Shown in pieces: positions 17,727 through 25,802 of a stretch of DNA of 64,000 nt. The position numbers were made by a program, and so were the translations under genes. Numbering within the stretch: the first letter of the stretch is position 1; every line of letters starts with the position of its first letter. The DNA lies in contig NZ_JAVRHT010000001.1 in assembly GCF_031846415.1 (NCBI RefSeq), forward strand, positions 1 to 64,000, given 5' to 3'. Under the pieces are notes generated by a model that saw only the letters and a list, made by a program, of their open reading frames with translations, was not told the DNA's origin and searched no databases. This stretch comes from Rubrivirga litoralis. GTDB taxonomy: Bacteria > Bacteroidota > Rhodothermia > Rhodothermales > Rubricoccaceae.

Positions 17727-17962
17727 GGTACGGGGGGTGAGGTACGGGGTACAGGGTACGCGGTACGGCCGCCCCGCCCGGCCTCCCACTCCGCCCCGCC
17801 CGTCGGTTGGCTGCCCACCCCGCCCGCGTGCCGTCGCCGGCCCCACCGCCCCGCCCCCGCCGTTGCATGCGACGGCGCTACGACCTACCAGCCGCCCCGC
17901 CCGCGCCCCCCCCCCTCTGTACCCCGTACCTCGTACCCCGTACCTCGTACCCCGTCCCCCCC
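17727..17962. repeat. Opposed GTAC-type arrays flanking the fabG-KAS III spacer
   Basis: The left array (GGGGTACGGGG ... GGTACGGGGTACAGGGTACG, 17727-17768) and the right array (GTACCCCGTACCTCGTACC repeated, 17919-17956) are inverted relative to each other and enclose about 150 bases rich in CCGCCCCGCCC copies. No gene is seen in between. The arms could pair into a long hairpin. Confidence 0.6.
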
Positions 17963-17963
17963 C

Positions 17964-19001
17964 ATGCGCCGCGCCCAGATCCTCGGGACCGGACTCTACG
18001 CGCCCGAGCGCGTCGTCCCCAACAGCCACTTCGACGAGATGTACGGCGAGGACGTCTCGAGCTTTCTCGTCGAGCGCCGCAACATCCGCGAGCGGCGCTA
18101 CGCCGCCGAGGGCGAGACGACGAGCGACTTGGTGGTCGGGGCCGCACGCGAGGCGCTCGCGGCGTCGGGCACGCACGCCGAGGACCTCGACCTTATCGTG
18201 GTCTCGACCGACACGCCGGACTACCTCTCGCCCTCGACGGCGGCCGTCGTGCAGCACAAGCTGGGCGCGACGGGCGCCGGCTCGTTCGACCTCAACACGG
18301 CGTGCGCCGGGTTCGTGACGGCGCTCGACGTGGCGAACAAGTACGTGGTCGCCGACGACCCGGAGCGGCCGCAGTACCGGCGCGTGCTCGTGGCCGGGGC
18401 TTACCTCATGAGCCGGTTTATCGACTACCGGCACAAGAACACAGCGACTCTCTTCGCCGACGGCGCCGGCGCCGTGGTCCTGGGGCCGACCGAAGGGCGG
18501 GGCGGCGTGCTCGCGAGCGAGCTCGAGACGCGCGGCGAGTTCGCCGAGCACATGGGGATCTACGTGGGCGGGGCGGCCGCGCCCGCGACGGCTGAGCGCG
18601 TGGCGGCGCAGGAGCACCTGCTCCAGTTCCGAGAGAAGTTCCCCCGCGAGTTCAATCGCGAGTCGTGGAGCGCCGTCGCCCGCCGCCTGACCGAGCGCGT
18701 CGGCGTGGACGTCGCGGACGTGGACCACTGGGTCTTTACCCAGATCAACGTCGAGAGCATCCGCGAGACGATGGCGCTCCTGGAGCAGCCGATGGATAAG
18801 GCTGTCCTCGTGATGGACCGCTACGGCTACACCGGCAGCGCGTGCGTCCCGATGGCGCTCGCGGACGCCGACCGCGAGGGCCGCTTCCGCGACGGCGACC
18901 TCGTCGTCCTGATCGCGTCCGGGGGCGGGGCAGCGATCGCCGGGCTCGCGCTCCGCTGGGGCGCGGGGGAACCGCCGGCACGTACGCAGGAACGCGTGTA
19001 G
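17964..19001 (+). CDS. 3-oxoacyl-ACP synthase III-like thiolase-fold protein, divergent active site
   Basis: The 345-residue protein has the FabH/KAS III fold with the nucleophile Cys114 in NTACAGF and an N-terminal GTGLYAPERVV. In normal FabH the other two catalytic residues are His (PHQAN) and Asn (GNTS). Here the aligned segments read FTQIN (Thr259 in place of His) and GYTGSA (Tyr289 in place of Asn). So it keeps the acyl-accepting cysteine but not the decarboxylation pair, and may catalyse a different acyl transfer or condensation. Neighbouring fabG and an acyl-CoA ligase support a lipid or polyketide-like role. Start ATG 17964. Confidence 0.88.
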   Translation: MRRAQILGTGLYAPERVVPNSHFDEMYGEDVSSFLVERRNIRERRYAAEGETTSDLVVGAAREALAASGTHAEDLDLIVVSTDTPDYLSPSTAAVVQHKLGATGAGSFDLNTACAGFVTALDVANKYVVADDPERPQYRRVLVAGAYLMSRFIDYRHKNTATLFADGAGAVVLGPTEGRGGVLASELETRGEFAEHMGIYVGGAAAPATAERVAAQEHLLQFREKFPREFNRESWSAVARRLTERVGVDVADVDHWVFTQINVESIRETMALLEQPMDKAVLVMDRYGYTGSACVPMALADADREGRFRDGDLVVLIASGGGAAIAGLALRWGAGEPPARTQERV

Positions 19002-19070
19002 GCCCGAGACCAACCCCGCCCCGCCCTCTTCCCGCGCCGGCCCCGGCGCCGACCTGCCACCCCGCCCGCC

Positions 19071-20585
19071 ATGACCGACACCGCCGTCTCCTGGGCCTTC
19101 TTCCTCGGCTACCTCGCGCTCGTGGGCGGGGCGGCGGCCGTGGGCATCCGCCGCGTGCAGGGGTTCGCGTCGTTCTCCGTCGGCGACCGGCGGACGAGCC
19201 CGGTGTGGGTCGGGCTCGCGCTGGCCGCCAACCTCACGAGCGCGGCGACCTTCGTCATCAACCCGGGGCTCATGTACCTCTACGGGCTCTCGGGGCTGTT
19301 GGGCTACGCCGTCGCCACCCCGCTCGGGATCTTTCTGGGGCTGGCGGTGCTGACCAAGGCGTTCCGCCGCGTGGGCGACAAGACGGCGGCGCTGACCGTC
19401 CCGCACTGGATCGCGGACCGCTACGGGAGCCGCGCGCTCCGGTTCTTTTTCGCCGGCCTCTCGCTCCTCCAGATCACGTTCTTGGTGCTCATCGTGGTCG
19501 GGCTCACGCTCGTGCTCTCGAACGTGCTCGGCGTGAGCCGCCCCGTTGCGATGGCCATGACGCTGGGGATCCCGCTCGTCTACGTGATGTGGGGCGGGGC
19601 GAGCGCGCACACGCTGACGAACTCGGTCCAGGCCGTGATCATGATCGTCGTGGCGGTGATCCTGATCGGGTCCGGGATCGGGCTCGTCGTCGGGGAGCCG
19701 GGGCTGCTGGCGCGGCTGGCGGCCATCGACCCCGTGCTCGCGGCGCCCGTCAACCCGGAGAGCCTGTTGTTCCGGAGCGTGTTCGAGGTGTTCGTCGCCA
19801 ACTTCGCCGTCGGCGTGGCCGTGATCGTGCAGCCGCACGTGATGTCGAAGGCGCTCTACCTCCGCGACGAGCGCGACGTGAATGTGTACCTGGGCGTCGG
19901 CTTCGCGGCGCTCGTCCTCTTTTTCTCGGTCCTCGCCGTCGGCCTCTACGCCCGCGCGACGCTGGGCGGCGACCTCCTCCCGCCGGACCAGGTCGTGCCG
20001 ACGTACCTCGTCGAGCGGTTCGGCGCCGTGACGCGGTCGGTCGTGACGGTCGGGCTCGTGGCCGCCGGGTTCTCGACGCTCGAAGGGCTGCTCGTGGCGC
20101 TCTCGACGATCTTCGCCAACGACGTCTACAAGCCGTTCGCGCGGCGGCGCGGCGTGTCCGAGGAGGAGGCCGACGGCCGGGCCATCCGGTTCTCGAAGGC
20201 GTTCCTCGTCGCGCTCGTGCCCGTCGTCGCGGTCCTCTCGTGGGGCCAGATCGTCGACCCCAACCTGTCGGTCGCGATCCTGGCGCAGAACGGGGTCTAC
20301 GGCCTGTTCGCCGCGACCTTCGTGCCCATCCTGTTCGGCGTGTTCGTCCCCCGCGTGACGACGGGCGGGGTGGCGGCGGCGGCCGTCGCGGCGCTCCTCG
20401 TCCACTTCGGGATGTACTACGGCGAGGTCGGGCCGTACTGGAACAACCCGGCCGTGCCCGCGACGTTCGCGCTCGCCACGAGCGCGGCCGTGGCCGGGCT
20501 CTCGCTCCTCGTCGCCCGGCGCCCGCCGGACACCGAGCCCGCCGCGCTCGGCCGCGCCGCCGAGGCCGCCGCCCCGCTCTCGTGA
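19071..20585 (+). CDS. Sodium:solute symporter (SSS family)
   Basis: The 504-residue integral membrane protein has about 13 hydrophobic helices. It opens with a segment like those of the proline/pantothenate/acetate permeases (FLGYLALVGGAAAVGIRRVQ, FSVGDRRTSPVWVGLALAANLTSAATFV), the usual SSS N-terminal signature. It would couple Na+ entry to uptake of a small organic acid or amino acid. The acyl-CoA ligase 23 bases downstream suggests that the solute could be a carboxylate, by analogy with acetate permease/ligase pairs. Confidence 0.88.
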   Translation: MTDTAVSWAFFLGYLALVGGAAAVGIRRVQGFASFSVGDRRTSPVWVGLALAANLTSAATFVINPGLMYLYGLSGLLGYAVATPLGIFLGLAVLTKAFRRVGDKTAALTVPHWIADRYGSRALRFFFAGLSLLQITFLVLIVVGLTLVLSNVLGVSRPVAMAMTLGIPLVYVMWGGASAHTLTNSVQAVIMIVVAVILIGSGIGLVVGEPGLLARLAAIDPVLAAPVNPESLLFRSVFEVFVANFAVGVAVIVQPHVMSKALYLRDERDVNVYLGVGFAALVLFFSVLAVGLYARATLGGDLLPPDQVVPTYLVERFGAVTRSVVTVGLVAAGFSTLEGLLVALSTIFANDVYKPFARRRGVSEEEADGRAIRFSKAFLVALVPVVAVLSWGQIVDPNLSVAILAQNGVYGLFAATFVPILFGVFVPRVTTGGVAAAAVAALLVHFGMYYGEVGPYWNNPAVPATFALATSAAVAGLSLLVARRPPDTEPAALGRAAEAAAPLS

Positions 20586-20608
20586 CCGGCCGCCCCGCCC
20601 CCACGCCC

Positions 20609-22117
20609 ATGGACCCGACGCGGACCGACTGGCTGGAGCGCCAGGCCCTCTACCGCCCCGCCCGCCCGGCCGTCGTGTGGGACCCGACCGGCGAGACGCT
20701 GACGTACGGCGACCTCGACCGCCTCGGGGCCAGCCTTGCGCGCTCGCTCGCCGAGCGGTTCGGCGTCGGGCGGGGCGGGCGCGTGGCCGTGCTCGCCGAG
20801 AACAGCCTGGAGCACGTTCTTTTATTTGCGGCGTGCCAGAAGGCCGGCTTCGTGCTGGTGCCGCTGAACTACCGGCTGACTGCCCCCGAAGTCGCGCACC
20901 TCGTCGGCGACAGCGACCCGGCCGTCGTGTTCGTGTCTGAAGAGTGCCGGCCGCTCGTTCTAGACGGCGTGCCGGTCGCCCCGCTCGCCGACGTCCGCGC
21001 GCTCGCCGAGGGCGGGGCGGGAGACACGGGCGGGGCGGGAGACACGGGCGGGGCGGCCGTCGCGGGCGGGGCGGCGCTCGACGACGCCGTCCTCCTCCTC
21101 TACACGAGCGGGACGACCGGGCGGCCCAAGGGCGCGCTCTACACGCACCGGATGCTCGTCTGGAACGCCGTCAACACCGGCATCCGCCTGAGCCTGACCG
21201 ACGCCGACGTCTCGTTCAACGCCGCCCCGCTCTACCACACGGGCGGCTGGAACGTGCTCCTCACCCCGTTCCTCCTCTACGGCGGGACGACCGTCCTGCT
21301 GGACCGCTTCGACCCCGACCGGCTCCTCCGGCTCTGCGACGAGCGGCGGCTGACGATCCTGTGGGGCGTCCCGACGATGCTGGCGATGCTGGCTGAGAGC
21401 CCGGCGTTCGAGGGCGCGAATCTGGCGAGCGTGCGCTACGCGATTGTCGGCGGCGAGCCCATGCCCGCCCCGCTCACGCGCGTGTGGCAGGCGAAGGGCA
21501 TCCCCGTCCGGCAGGGGTTCGGGATGACCGAGGTCGGGCCGAACTGCTTCTCGCTCCCCGAGGCCGACGCCGTCCGCAAGATGGGCTCGATCGGCTTCCC
21601 CAACCTGTTCCTCGACGTTCGCGTGGTCGACGGGGCGGGGCGGGACGTGGCGGCCGGCGAGACGGGCGAGCTCGTGTTCCGCGGGCCGGTCGTGACGCCG
21701 GGCTACTGGCGGAACCCCGAAGCCACGGCCGCCGCGTTCTTCGACGACGGCTGGTTCCGCTCGGGCGACCTCGTGCGCCAGGACGCCGAGGGCTACACGT
21801 ACGTCGTCGGGCGGCTCAAGGAGATGTACATCTCGGGCGGCGAGAACGTGTACCCGGCCGAGGTCGAGGCCGCGCTCCGCGAGCACCCGGCCGTCGCCGA
21901 GGCCGCCGTCGTCGGCGTGCCCGACGCGCGGTGGGGCGAGGCCGGGTGCGCGTTCGTGGTCCCCGCCGCCGCCCCGCCCGACGCGGCCGCCCTCCTCGAC
22001 CACTGCCGCGCGCACCTCGCCCGGTACAAGGTGCCCCGCGAGGTCCGTTTCCTGGACGCCCTGCCCGTCGGCCACAGCGGGAAGGTGCAGAAGACGGAGC
22101 TGGCTGCTCTTGTTTGA
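20609..22117 (+). CDS. AMP-dependent acyl-CoA ligase with repeat-derived insertion
   Basis: The 502-residue adenylate-forming enzyme has the A3 motif YTSGTTGRPKGA (about residues 167-178), GFGMTEVGP near 307, a GELVFRGP loop and the C-terminal catalytic lysine motif GHSGKVQK. It resembles medium/long-chain or aromatic acyl-CoA ligases. Between about residues 135 and 160, just before A3, four copies of the GGGCGGGGCGG element encode a Gly/Ala-rich run (GGAGDTGGAGDTGGAAVAGG) that related enzymes would not need. It probably forms a short unit with the symporter upstream (23-base gap). Start ATG 20609. Confidence 0.92.
   Translation: MDPTRTDWLERQALYRPARPAVVWDPTGETLTYGDLDRLGASLARSLAERFGVGRGGRVAVLAENSLEHVLLFAACQKAGFVLVPLNYRLTAPEVAHLVGDSDPAVVFVSEECRPLVLDGVPVAPLADVRALAEGGAGDTGGAGDTGGAAVAGGAALDDAVLLLYTSGTTGRPKGALYTHRMLVWNAVNTGIRLSLTDADVSFNAAPLYHTGGWNVLLTPFLLYGGTTVLLDRFDPDRLLRLCDERRLTILWGVPTMLAMLAESPAFEGANLASVRYAIVGGEPMPAPLTRVWQAKGIPVRQGFGMTEVGPNCFSLPEADAVRKMGSIGFPNLFLDVRVVDGAGRDVAAGETGELVFRGPVVTPGYWRNPEATAAAFFDDGWFRSGDLVRQDAEGYTYVVGRLKEMYISGGENVYPAEVEAALREHPAVAEAAVVGVPDARWGEAGCAFVVPAAAPPDAAALLDHCRAHLARYKVPREVRFLDALPVGHSGKVQKTELAALV
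21010..21077 (+). repeat. Tandem 19-base copies of the dispersed element inside a gene
   Basis: GGGCGGGGCGGGAGACACG occurs twice in tandem and is followed by two further GGGCGGGGCGG copies within 68 bases. The reading frame is kept and adds Gly/Ala-rich residues to the acyl-CoA ligase. Confidence 0.8.
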
Positions 22118-22122
22118 GCTGT

Positions 22123-22216
22123 TTGTCATTGGTCACTTGTCATTGAACCCTCCTTGTCCTGCTCGCCGCCCCGCCCGAGCGCGAACTGTTCGTTGGCACC
22201 AAATGACCAGTGACAA
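22123..22216. repeat. Inverted arms TTGTCATTGGTCAC / AATGACCAGTGACAA
   Basis: The left arm (22123-22144) and right arm (22201-22216) are nearly complementary and AT-richer than the surroundings. They flank a central stretch with one CCGCCCCGCCC copy. This may fold as a terminator after the acyl-CoA ligase. No gene lies inside. Confidence 0.55.
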
Positions 22217-22240
22217 AGGACGAGCGACACCTCCCCGCCC

Positions 22241-23164
22241 ATGATCGCCCTCCTCCTCGCCCTCGCCGTGCCCCTCGCTGCGCCCGCCGACACGACCCTC
22301 CCACACTACCCCGGCCCGGTCGAGGCCGTCGAGGTCGGCGGCCGCGCGCTGGCCGTGTACGACACGGGCGGGGCGGGCGAGCCCGTCGTGCTGGTCCATG
22401 GGTTAGGCTCGAACCTCTCGTTCTGGCGCGCGACGATCCCGGCGCTCGAAGCCGCCGGCCGCCGCGTGGTCGCGCTCGACCTGCCCGGCTACGGCCTCTC
22501 CGACAAGGCCGACGTGTCGGGGACGATGGCCGACTTTGCCGACGCCGTCGCGGGTGTGATGGACGCGCGTGGTGTCGACCAGGCCGACCTCGTCGGCGTG
22601 TCGATGGGCGGGCAGATCGCGCTCACGCTCGCGCTCGACCGCCCCGCCCGCGTGCGGCGGCTGGCGCTGTTGTCGCCGGCCGGCATCGAGACGTTCACGG
22701 ACGCCGAGGCGGCGATGCTGAAGGGGCTCATGACGCCGGCGGCCATCGCGGCCACCCCGCCCGCGCAGGCCGAGGCGAATGTCCGCGCCAACTACTCGGC
22801 CTACGACGCCGACCGCGACGGGTGGATTCTGGAGCAGCGCGCCGCCGTCACGGCCCGCGACGACGTCCCCGACTACGCCGCCGCGAACGCCGCGAGCGTG
22901 GCCGGCATGCTCGACGGCCCGGTGCACGCGCGCCTGGGCGGGGTGGCCGCGCCGACGCTCGTGGTCTTCGGCGCCGACGACGCGCTCATCCCGAACCGCT
23001 ACCTCCACCCCGCCCTCTCGACGGCGGCCGTGGCCGAGGCCGCCCGCGCGATCCCGAACGCTGAGGTCCACCTCGTGAGCGGGGCGGGGCACCTCGTGAT
23101 GCTGGAGCGGCCGGACACGGTGAACGCGCTCCTCGTCGGGTTCCTGGCCGAGCCGGCGGATTAG
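22241..23164 (+). CDS. Alpha/beta hydrolase, probably exported
   Basis: The 307-residue protein starts with a hydrophobic signal-like segment (MIALLLALAVPLAAPAD). It carries VLVHGLGSN (oxyanion region), the nucleophile elbow GVSMGG (Ser at about residue 125), the acid in FGADDALIP (near 247) and the His in GAGHLVM (near 287). This is a complete serine hydrolase triad of the epoxide hydrolase/esterase type. The substrate is unknown. It stands between two repeat-bearing spacers and is probably its own transcript. Confidence 0.88.
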   Translation: MIALLLALAVPLAAPADTTLPHYPGPVEAVEVGGRALAVYDTGGAGEPVVLVHGLGSNLSFWRATIPALEAAGRRVVALDLPGYGLSDKADVSGTMADFADAVAGVMDARGVDQADLVGVSMGGQIALTLALDRPARVRRLALLSPAGIETFTDAEAAMLKGLMTPAAIAATPPAQAEANVRANYSAYDADRDGWILEQRAAVTARDDVPDYAAANAASVAGMLDGPVHARLGGVAAPTLVVFGADDALIPNRYLHPALSTAAVAEAARAIPNAEVHLVSGAGHLVMLERPDTVNALLVGFLAEPAD

Positions 23165-23304
23165 CGGGTACGGGGTACGGTGCGGAACGCCCCGTCGAGG
23201 GCGGGGGGATCGGCCTGAGCCTGCGGGGAATCCGCGGAGTGCGGGCGGGGCGGGCGCGTCTGAGGAACGTCCCGCGTTCCGCCCCGCCCACGCTCCCCGC
23301 TGCC

Positions 23305-25344
23305 GTGCGCCTCGCCATTCTGCTCGCCCTCGCCGCCGCCCTCGCCCACCCCGCCCGCGCGCAGGAGGCGCCGGCCGACACGCTCGGCAGCGTGCTCGTC
23401 GAGGCGGCCCCGTTCGCGCTCGCCCCGGCGCGGGCGCCGCTCGCCCTCACGGTCCGCACGCGGACGCCGGCGGAGGTGGCGACGGACCCGGCCGTCGGGC
23501 TCGGCGCCGTGCTCGCCGGGCTCCCCGGCGTCTGGGTGTCGGACCGCGAGAGCTACGCGCAGGGCGAGCGGCTGCTCGTCCGCGGGCTGGGGTGGCGGGC
23601 GGCGTTCGGCGTGCGCGGCACGCACGTGCTCCTCGACGGCGTCCCGCTCACGCTGGCCGATGGGCAGACGCAGTTGAACGTGGTCGACCCCGCCCTCATC
23701 CACCGCGCCGAGGTCGTCCGCGGGCCGGCGTCGACGTTCTGGGGGAGCGGGGCGGGCGGCGTTGTCGCGCTCTCGACCGAGGCCGGGCCGGGCGCGCCGC
23801 GGCTCCGGGCGCGGGCGTTGGGCGGGTCGTACGGACTGGCGTCCGCGAGCGTCGCCGTCCGCCCCGCCCTCGGCGCCGGGCGGCGGCTGGCGGCGTGGGG
23901 GTCGTACCTCGGCGAGAGCGGCTACCGCGACCACGGCGCCGTCCGCCAGGCGCGCGCCGGCGTCTCGGGCGGGGCGGACCTGGGCGCGGGCCGCGAGGTG
24001 TCGGTGGTAGGGCTCCTGGCCGTCGTGCCGCGGGCCGAGTCGCCGGGCGGGATCACGGCCGAGGCGTTCCGCGAGGACCCGCGCCAGACGCGGCCGATCA
24101 CGGTCGAGCGGGACGCGAGCAAGGAGCTCGTGCAGGGCCACGCCGCCGTCTCCTACGCCCAGCCGCTGGGGTCCGTCCGCCTGCGGGCCACGGCGACGGG
24201 CGGCGTGCGGACGCTCGACAACCCGATCGTCCCCCGCTACATCCAGCTCGACCGGACGACCGCCGGCCTCCGCGTGACGGCCGAGGGCGGGGCGGCGCTC
24301 GCGTGGGGGCTGGGGCTGGAGGGCGAGCTCCAGCGCGACGACCGCCTCGAAACGTCGAACGCGGACGGCGATCCCGGCCCGGACGTGCTCACCGACCAGG
24401 TCGAGACCGTCCGCTCGGGCGCCGTGTTCGGCCGGCTCTCCGCCCCGCTCGGGCCGCTCACGGCGACCGCCGCGCTCCGCGCCGACCTCCTCGGCTACCG
24501 CGCCGACGTGGAGGGCGGGGCGGACGGCGGGGCCGAGACGCGCACGCTCGGGGCCGTCAGCCCGTCCGTCGGCCTCGCGGCGCCGTGGCGGGCGGGCGGC
24601 GTCGCGGGGACCGCCTACGCGAACGTGGCCGGCGCCCTCGACGCACCGACGACGACGGAGTTGGGCAACCGGCCGGGCGGCCTCGCCGGCTTCAACCCCG
24701 ACCTCCGCCCGGAGCGGACGTGGGGCGCCGAGGCCGGCGCCCGCGCCACGGTGCCGGTCGGGGGCGGGGCGGTCGGGCTCGACGCGGCCGTCTTCGCGGC
24801 GGCCGTCCGCGACCTGCTCGTCCCGTTCGAGGAAGACGACGTCACGTTTTACCGCAACGAGGGCCGCACGCGGCACGTCGGCGTCGAGGTCGGCGTGCAG
24901 CCGCTCGGGCTCCCGCTCGGCCCCGGCCGCCTCGACGGCGCCGCGTCGTACGCCTGGACGCGCGCCCGCTTTACCGAGAGCGCGGGCGGCCTCGCCGTCG
25001 ACGGCAACGCCGTGCCGGGCGTGCCCGATCACCTCGCAACAGGCACGCTCACCTGGACCGCCCCGCCCGTTGTGCTCGGCGCGAGCGGGGAGGCCGCGAG
25101 CGGCTACGTCGCCGACAGCCAGAACGAGCAGGCCGTCGACGGCTACCTCGTCGTCCACCTCCGGGCGGCGCTCGCCGGCCTCCGCGTGGGGCGCGGCGCA
25201 ACGGTCAGCCCGTTCGTCGCCGTCCGCAACGTGGGCGGCGTGCGGTACGCGGGGTCGGTCGTGGTCAACGCCTTCGGCGGCCGCTACGTGGAGCCGGGGG
25301 CGGGGCGGCACGTCCAGGCCGGCGTGTCGGTGGCGCTGGACTGA
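23305..25344 (+). CDS. TonB-dependent receptor (small, without regulatory-like domain)
   Basis: The product (about 679 residues from GTG 23305) has a signal peptide (MRLAILLALAAALAHPARAQ), then LGSVLVEAAPF, a plug domain (about residues 50-160: LLVRGLGWRAAFGVRGTHVLLDG in pieces, VVRGPASTFWGSGAGGVVAL) and a beta-barrel. It lacks the carboxypeptidase-like domain of the receptor at 14442. The substrate is unknown. An upstream in-frame ATG at 23239 would add 22 residues with poorer codon bias before the signal peptide, so I prefer the GTG. Confidence 0.88.
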   Translation: MRLAILLALAAALAHPARAQEAPADTLGSVLVEAAPFALAPARAPLALTVRTRTPAEVATDPAVGLGAVLAGLPGVWVSDRESYAQGERLLVRGLGWRAAFGVRGTHVLLDGVPLTLADGQTQLNVVDPALIHRAEVVRGPASTFWGSGAGGVVALSTEAGPGAPRLRARALGGSYGLASASVAVRPALGAGRRLAAWGSYLGESGYRDHGAVRQARAGVSGGADLGAGREVSVVGLLAVVPRAESPGGITAEAFREDPRQTRPITVERDASKELVQGHAAVSYAQPLGSVRLRATATGGVRTLDNPIVPRYIQLDRTTAGLRVTAEGGAALAWGLGLEGELQRDDRLETSNADGDPGPDVLTDQVETVRSGAVFGRLSAPLGPLTATAALRADLLGYRADVEGGADGGAETRTLGAVSPSVGLAAPWRAGGVAGTAYANVAGALDAPTTTELGNRPGGLAGFNPDLRPERTWGAEAGARATVPVGGGAVGLDAAVFAAAVRDLLVPFEEDDVTFYRNEGRTRHVGVEVGVQPLGLPLGPGRLDGAASYAWTRARFTESAGGLAVDGNAVPGVPDHLATGTLTWTAPPVVLGASGEAASGYVADSQNEQAVDGYLVVHLRAALAGLRVGRGATVSPFVAVRNVGGVRYAGSVVVNAFGGRYVEPGAGRHVQAGVSVALD

Positions 25345-25495
25345 GGGCGGAGCGGTGGAGGAGGAGAGGGAAGAGAAGACGAGGGCGCGGAGGGCCGGGG
25401 CCGTCGAGGCGCTGGCGACGGAGAGTCCTCCCCTCCTCTACGCCTGCTCTCTTCCACCCCGCCCGCGCTCTTTGCACCTCGCCTGCCGCTGCGAG

Positions 25496-25518
25496 CGGGC
25501 GGGGCGGGGCGGGGCGGC
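25496..25518. repeat. Overlapping run of the GGGCGGGGCGG element
   Basis: Several overlapping GGGGC units form a continuous G-rich tract, an extreme example of the element that recurs through the whole window. Such a tract could form G-quadruplex structures; this is an inference. Confidence 0.7.
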
Positions 25519-25539
25519 CGTAGCTTTCGGCCGCGCCCA

Positions 25540-25635
25540 GGCACGGACGCAATCAAGAACCTTATGCTCCTGTGCCCAAACTGCCACACGGAACAGCACG
25601 ACGGGTACGGACGCTATGGAGGGTCAAGCCGATAG
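25540..25635 (+). pseudogene. C-terminal remnant of an HNH endonuclease, running into tRNA-Ser
   Basis: In the frame of 25540 the translation is GTDAIKNLMLLCPNCHTEQH, followed by a few residues and a stop at 25633-25635 that lies within the tRNA gene. NLMLLCPNCH is the conserved end of HNH nucleases (second Cys pair and His). Nothing resembling the first half of such a gene precedes it; a CCGCCCCGCCC/GGGGC-rich tract does. It is most simply the last piece of a mobile HNH nuclease gene left beside the tRNA. An ATG at 25564 exists, but the peptide is too short to be a functional nuclease. Confidence 0.6.
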
Positions 25636-25706
25636 GTGACGGCAGCGGTCTTGAAAACCGTCGAGGCGCGGAAGCGCCCTTGAGGGTTCGATTCCCTCAC
25701 CCTCCG
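25618..25706 (+). tRNA. tRNA-Ser (anticodon UGA)
   Basis: The 89-base sequence folds fully. Acceptor GGAGGGT pairs with ACCCTCC (discriminator G), D stem GCC/GGC, anticodon stem GCGGT/ACCGT with loop CTTGAAA (anticodon TGA), a long class II variable arm (GGCGC/GCGCC) and T arm GAGGG/CCCTC with TTCGATT. The 3' CCA is not encoded. It reads UCA and other UCN serine codons. The 5' end overlaps the HNH remnant. Confidence 0.95.
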
Positions 25707-25802
25707 CCGAGGCGGCCGCCCCGCCCATCGGGCGCGGCCGCAACCTGGGGTCGCTCCGCCCGTTGAGGGCGCCGTCTCCCCCACCGGGTCTGCCCGCCGC
25801 CG

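Noticed and set aside
25564..25635. Short ORF from ATG 25564 as an independent gene
   Set aside because: It covers only the last part of an HNH domain and ends inside the tRNA; treated as a remnant.
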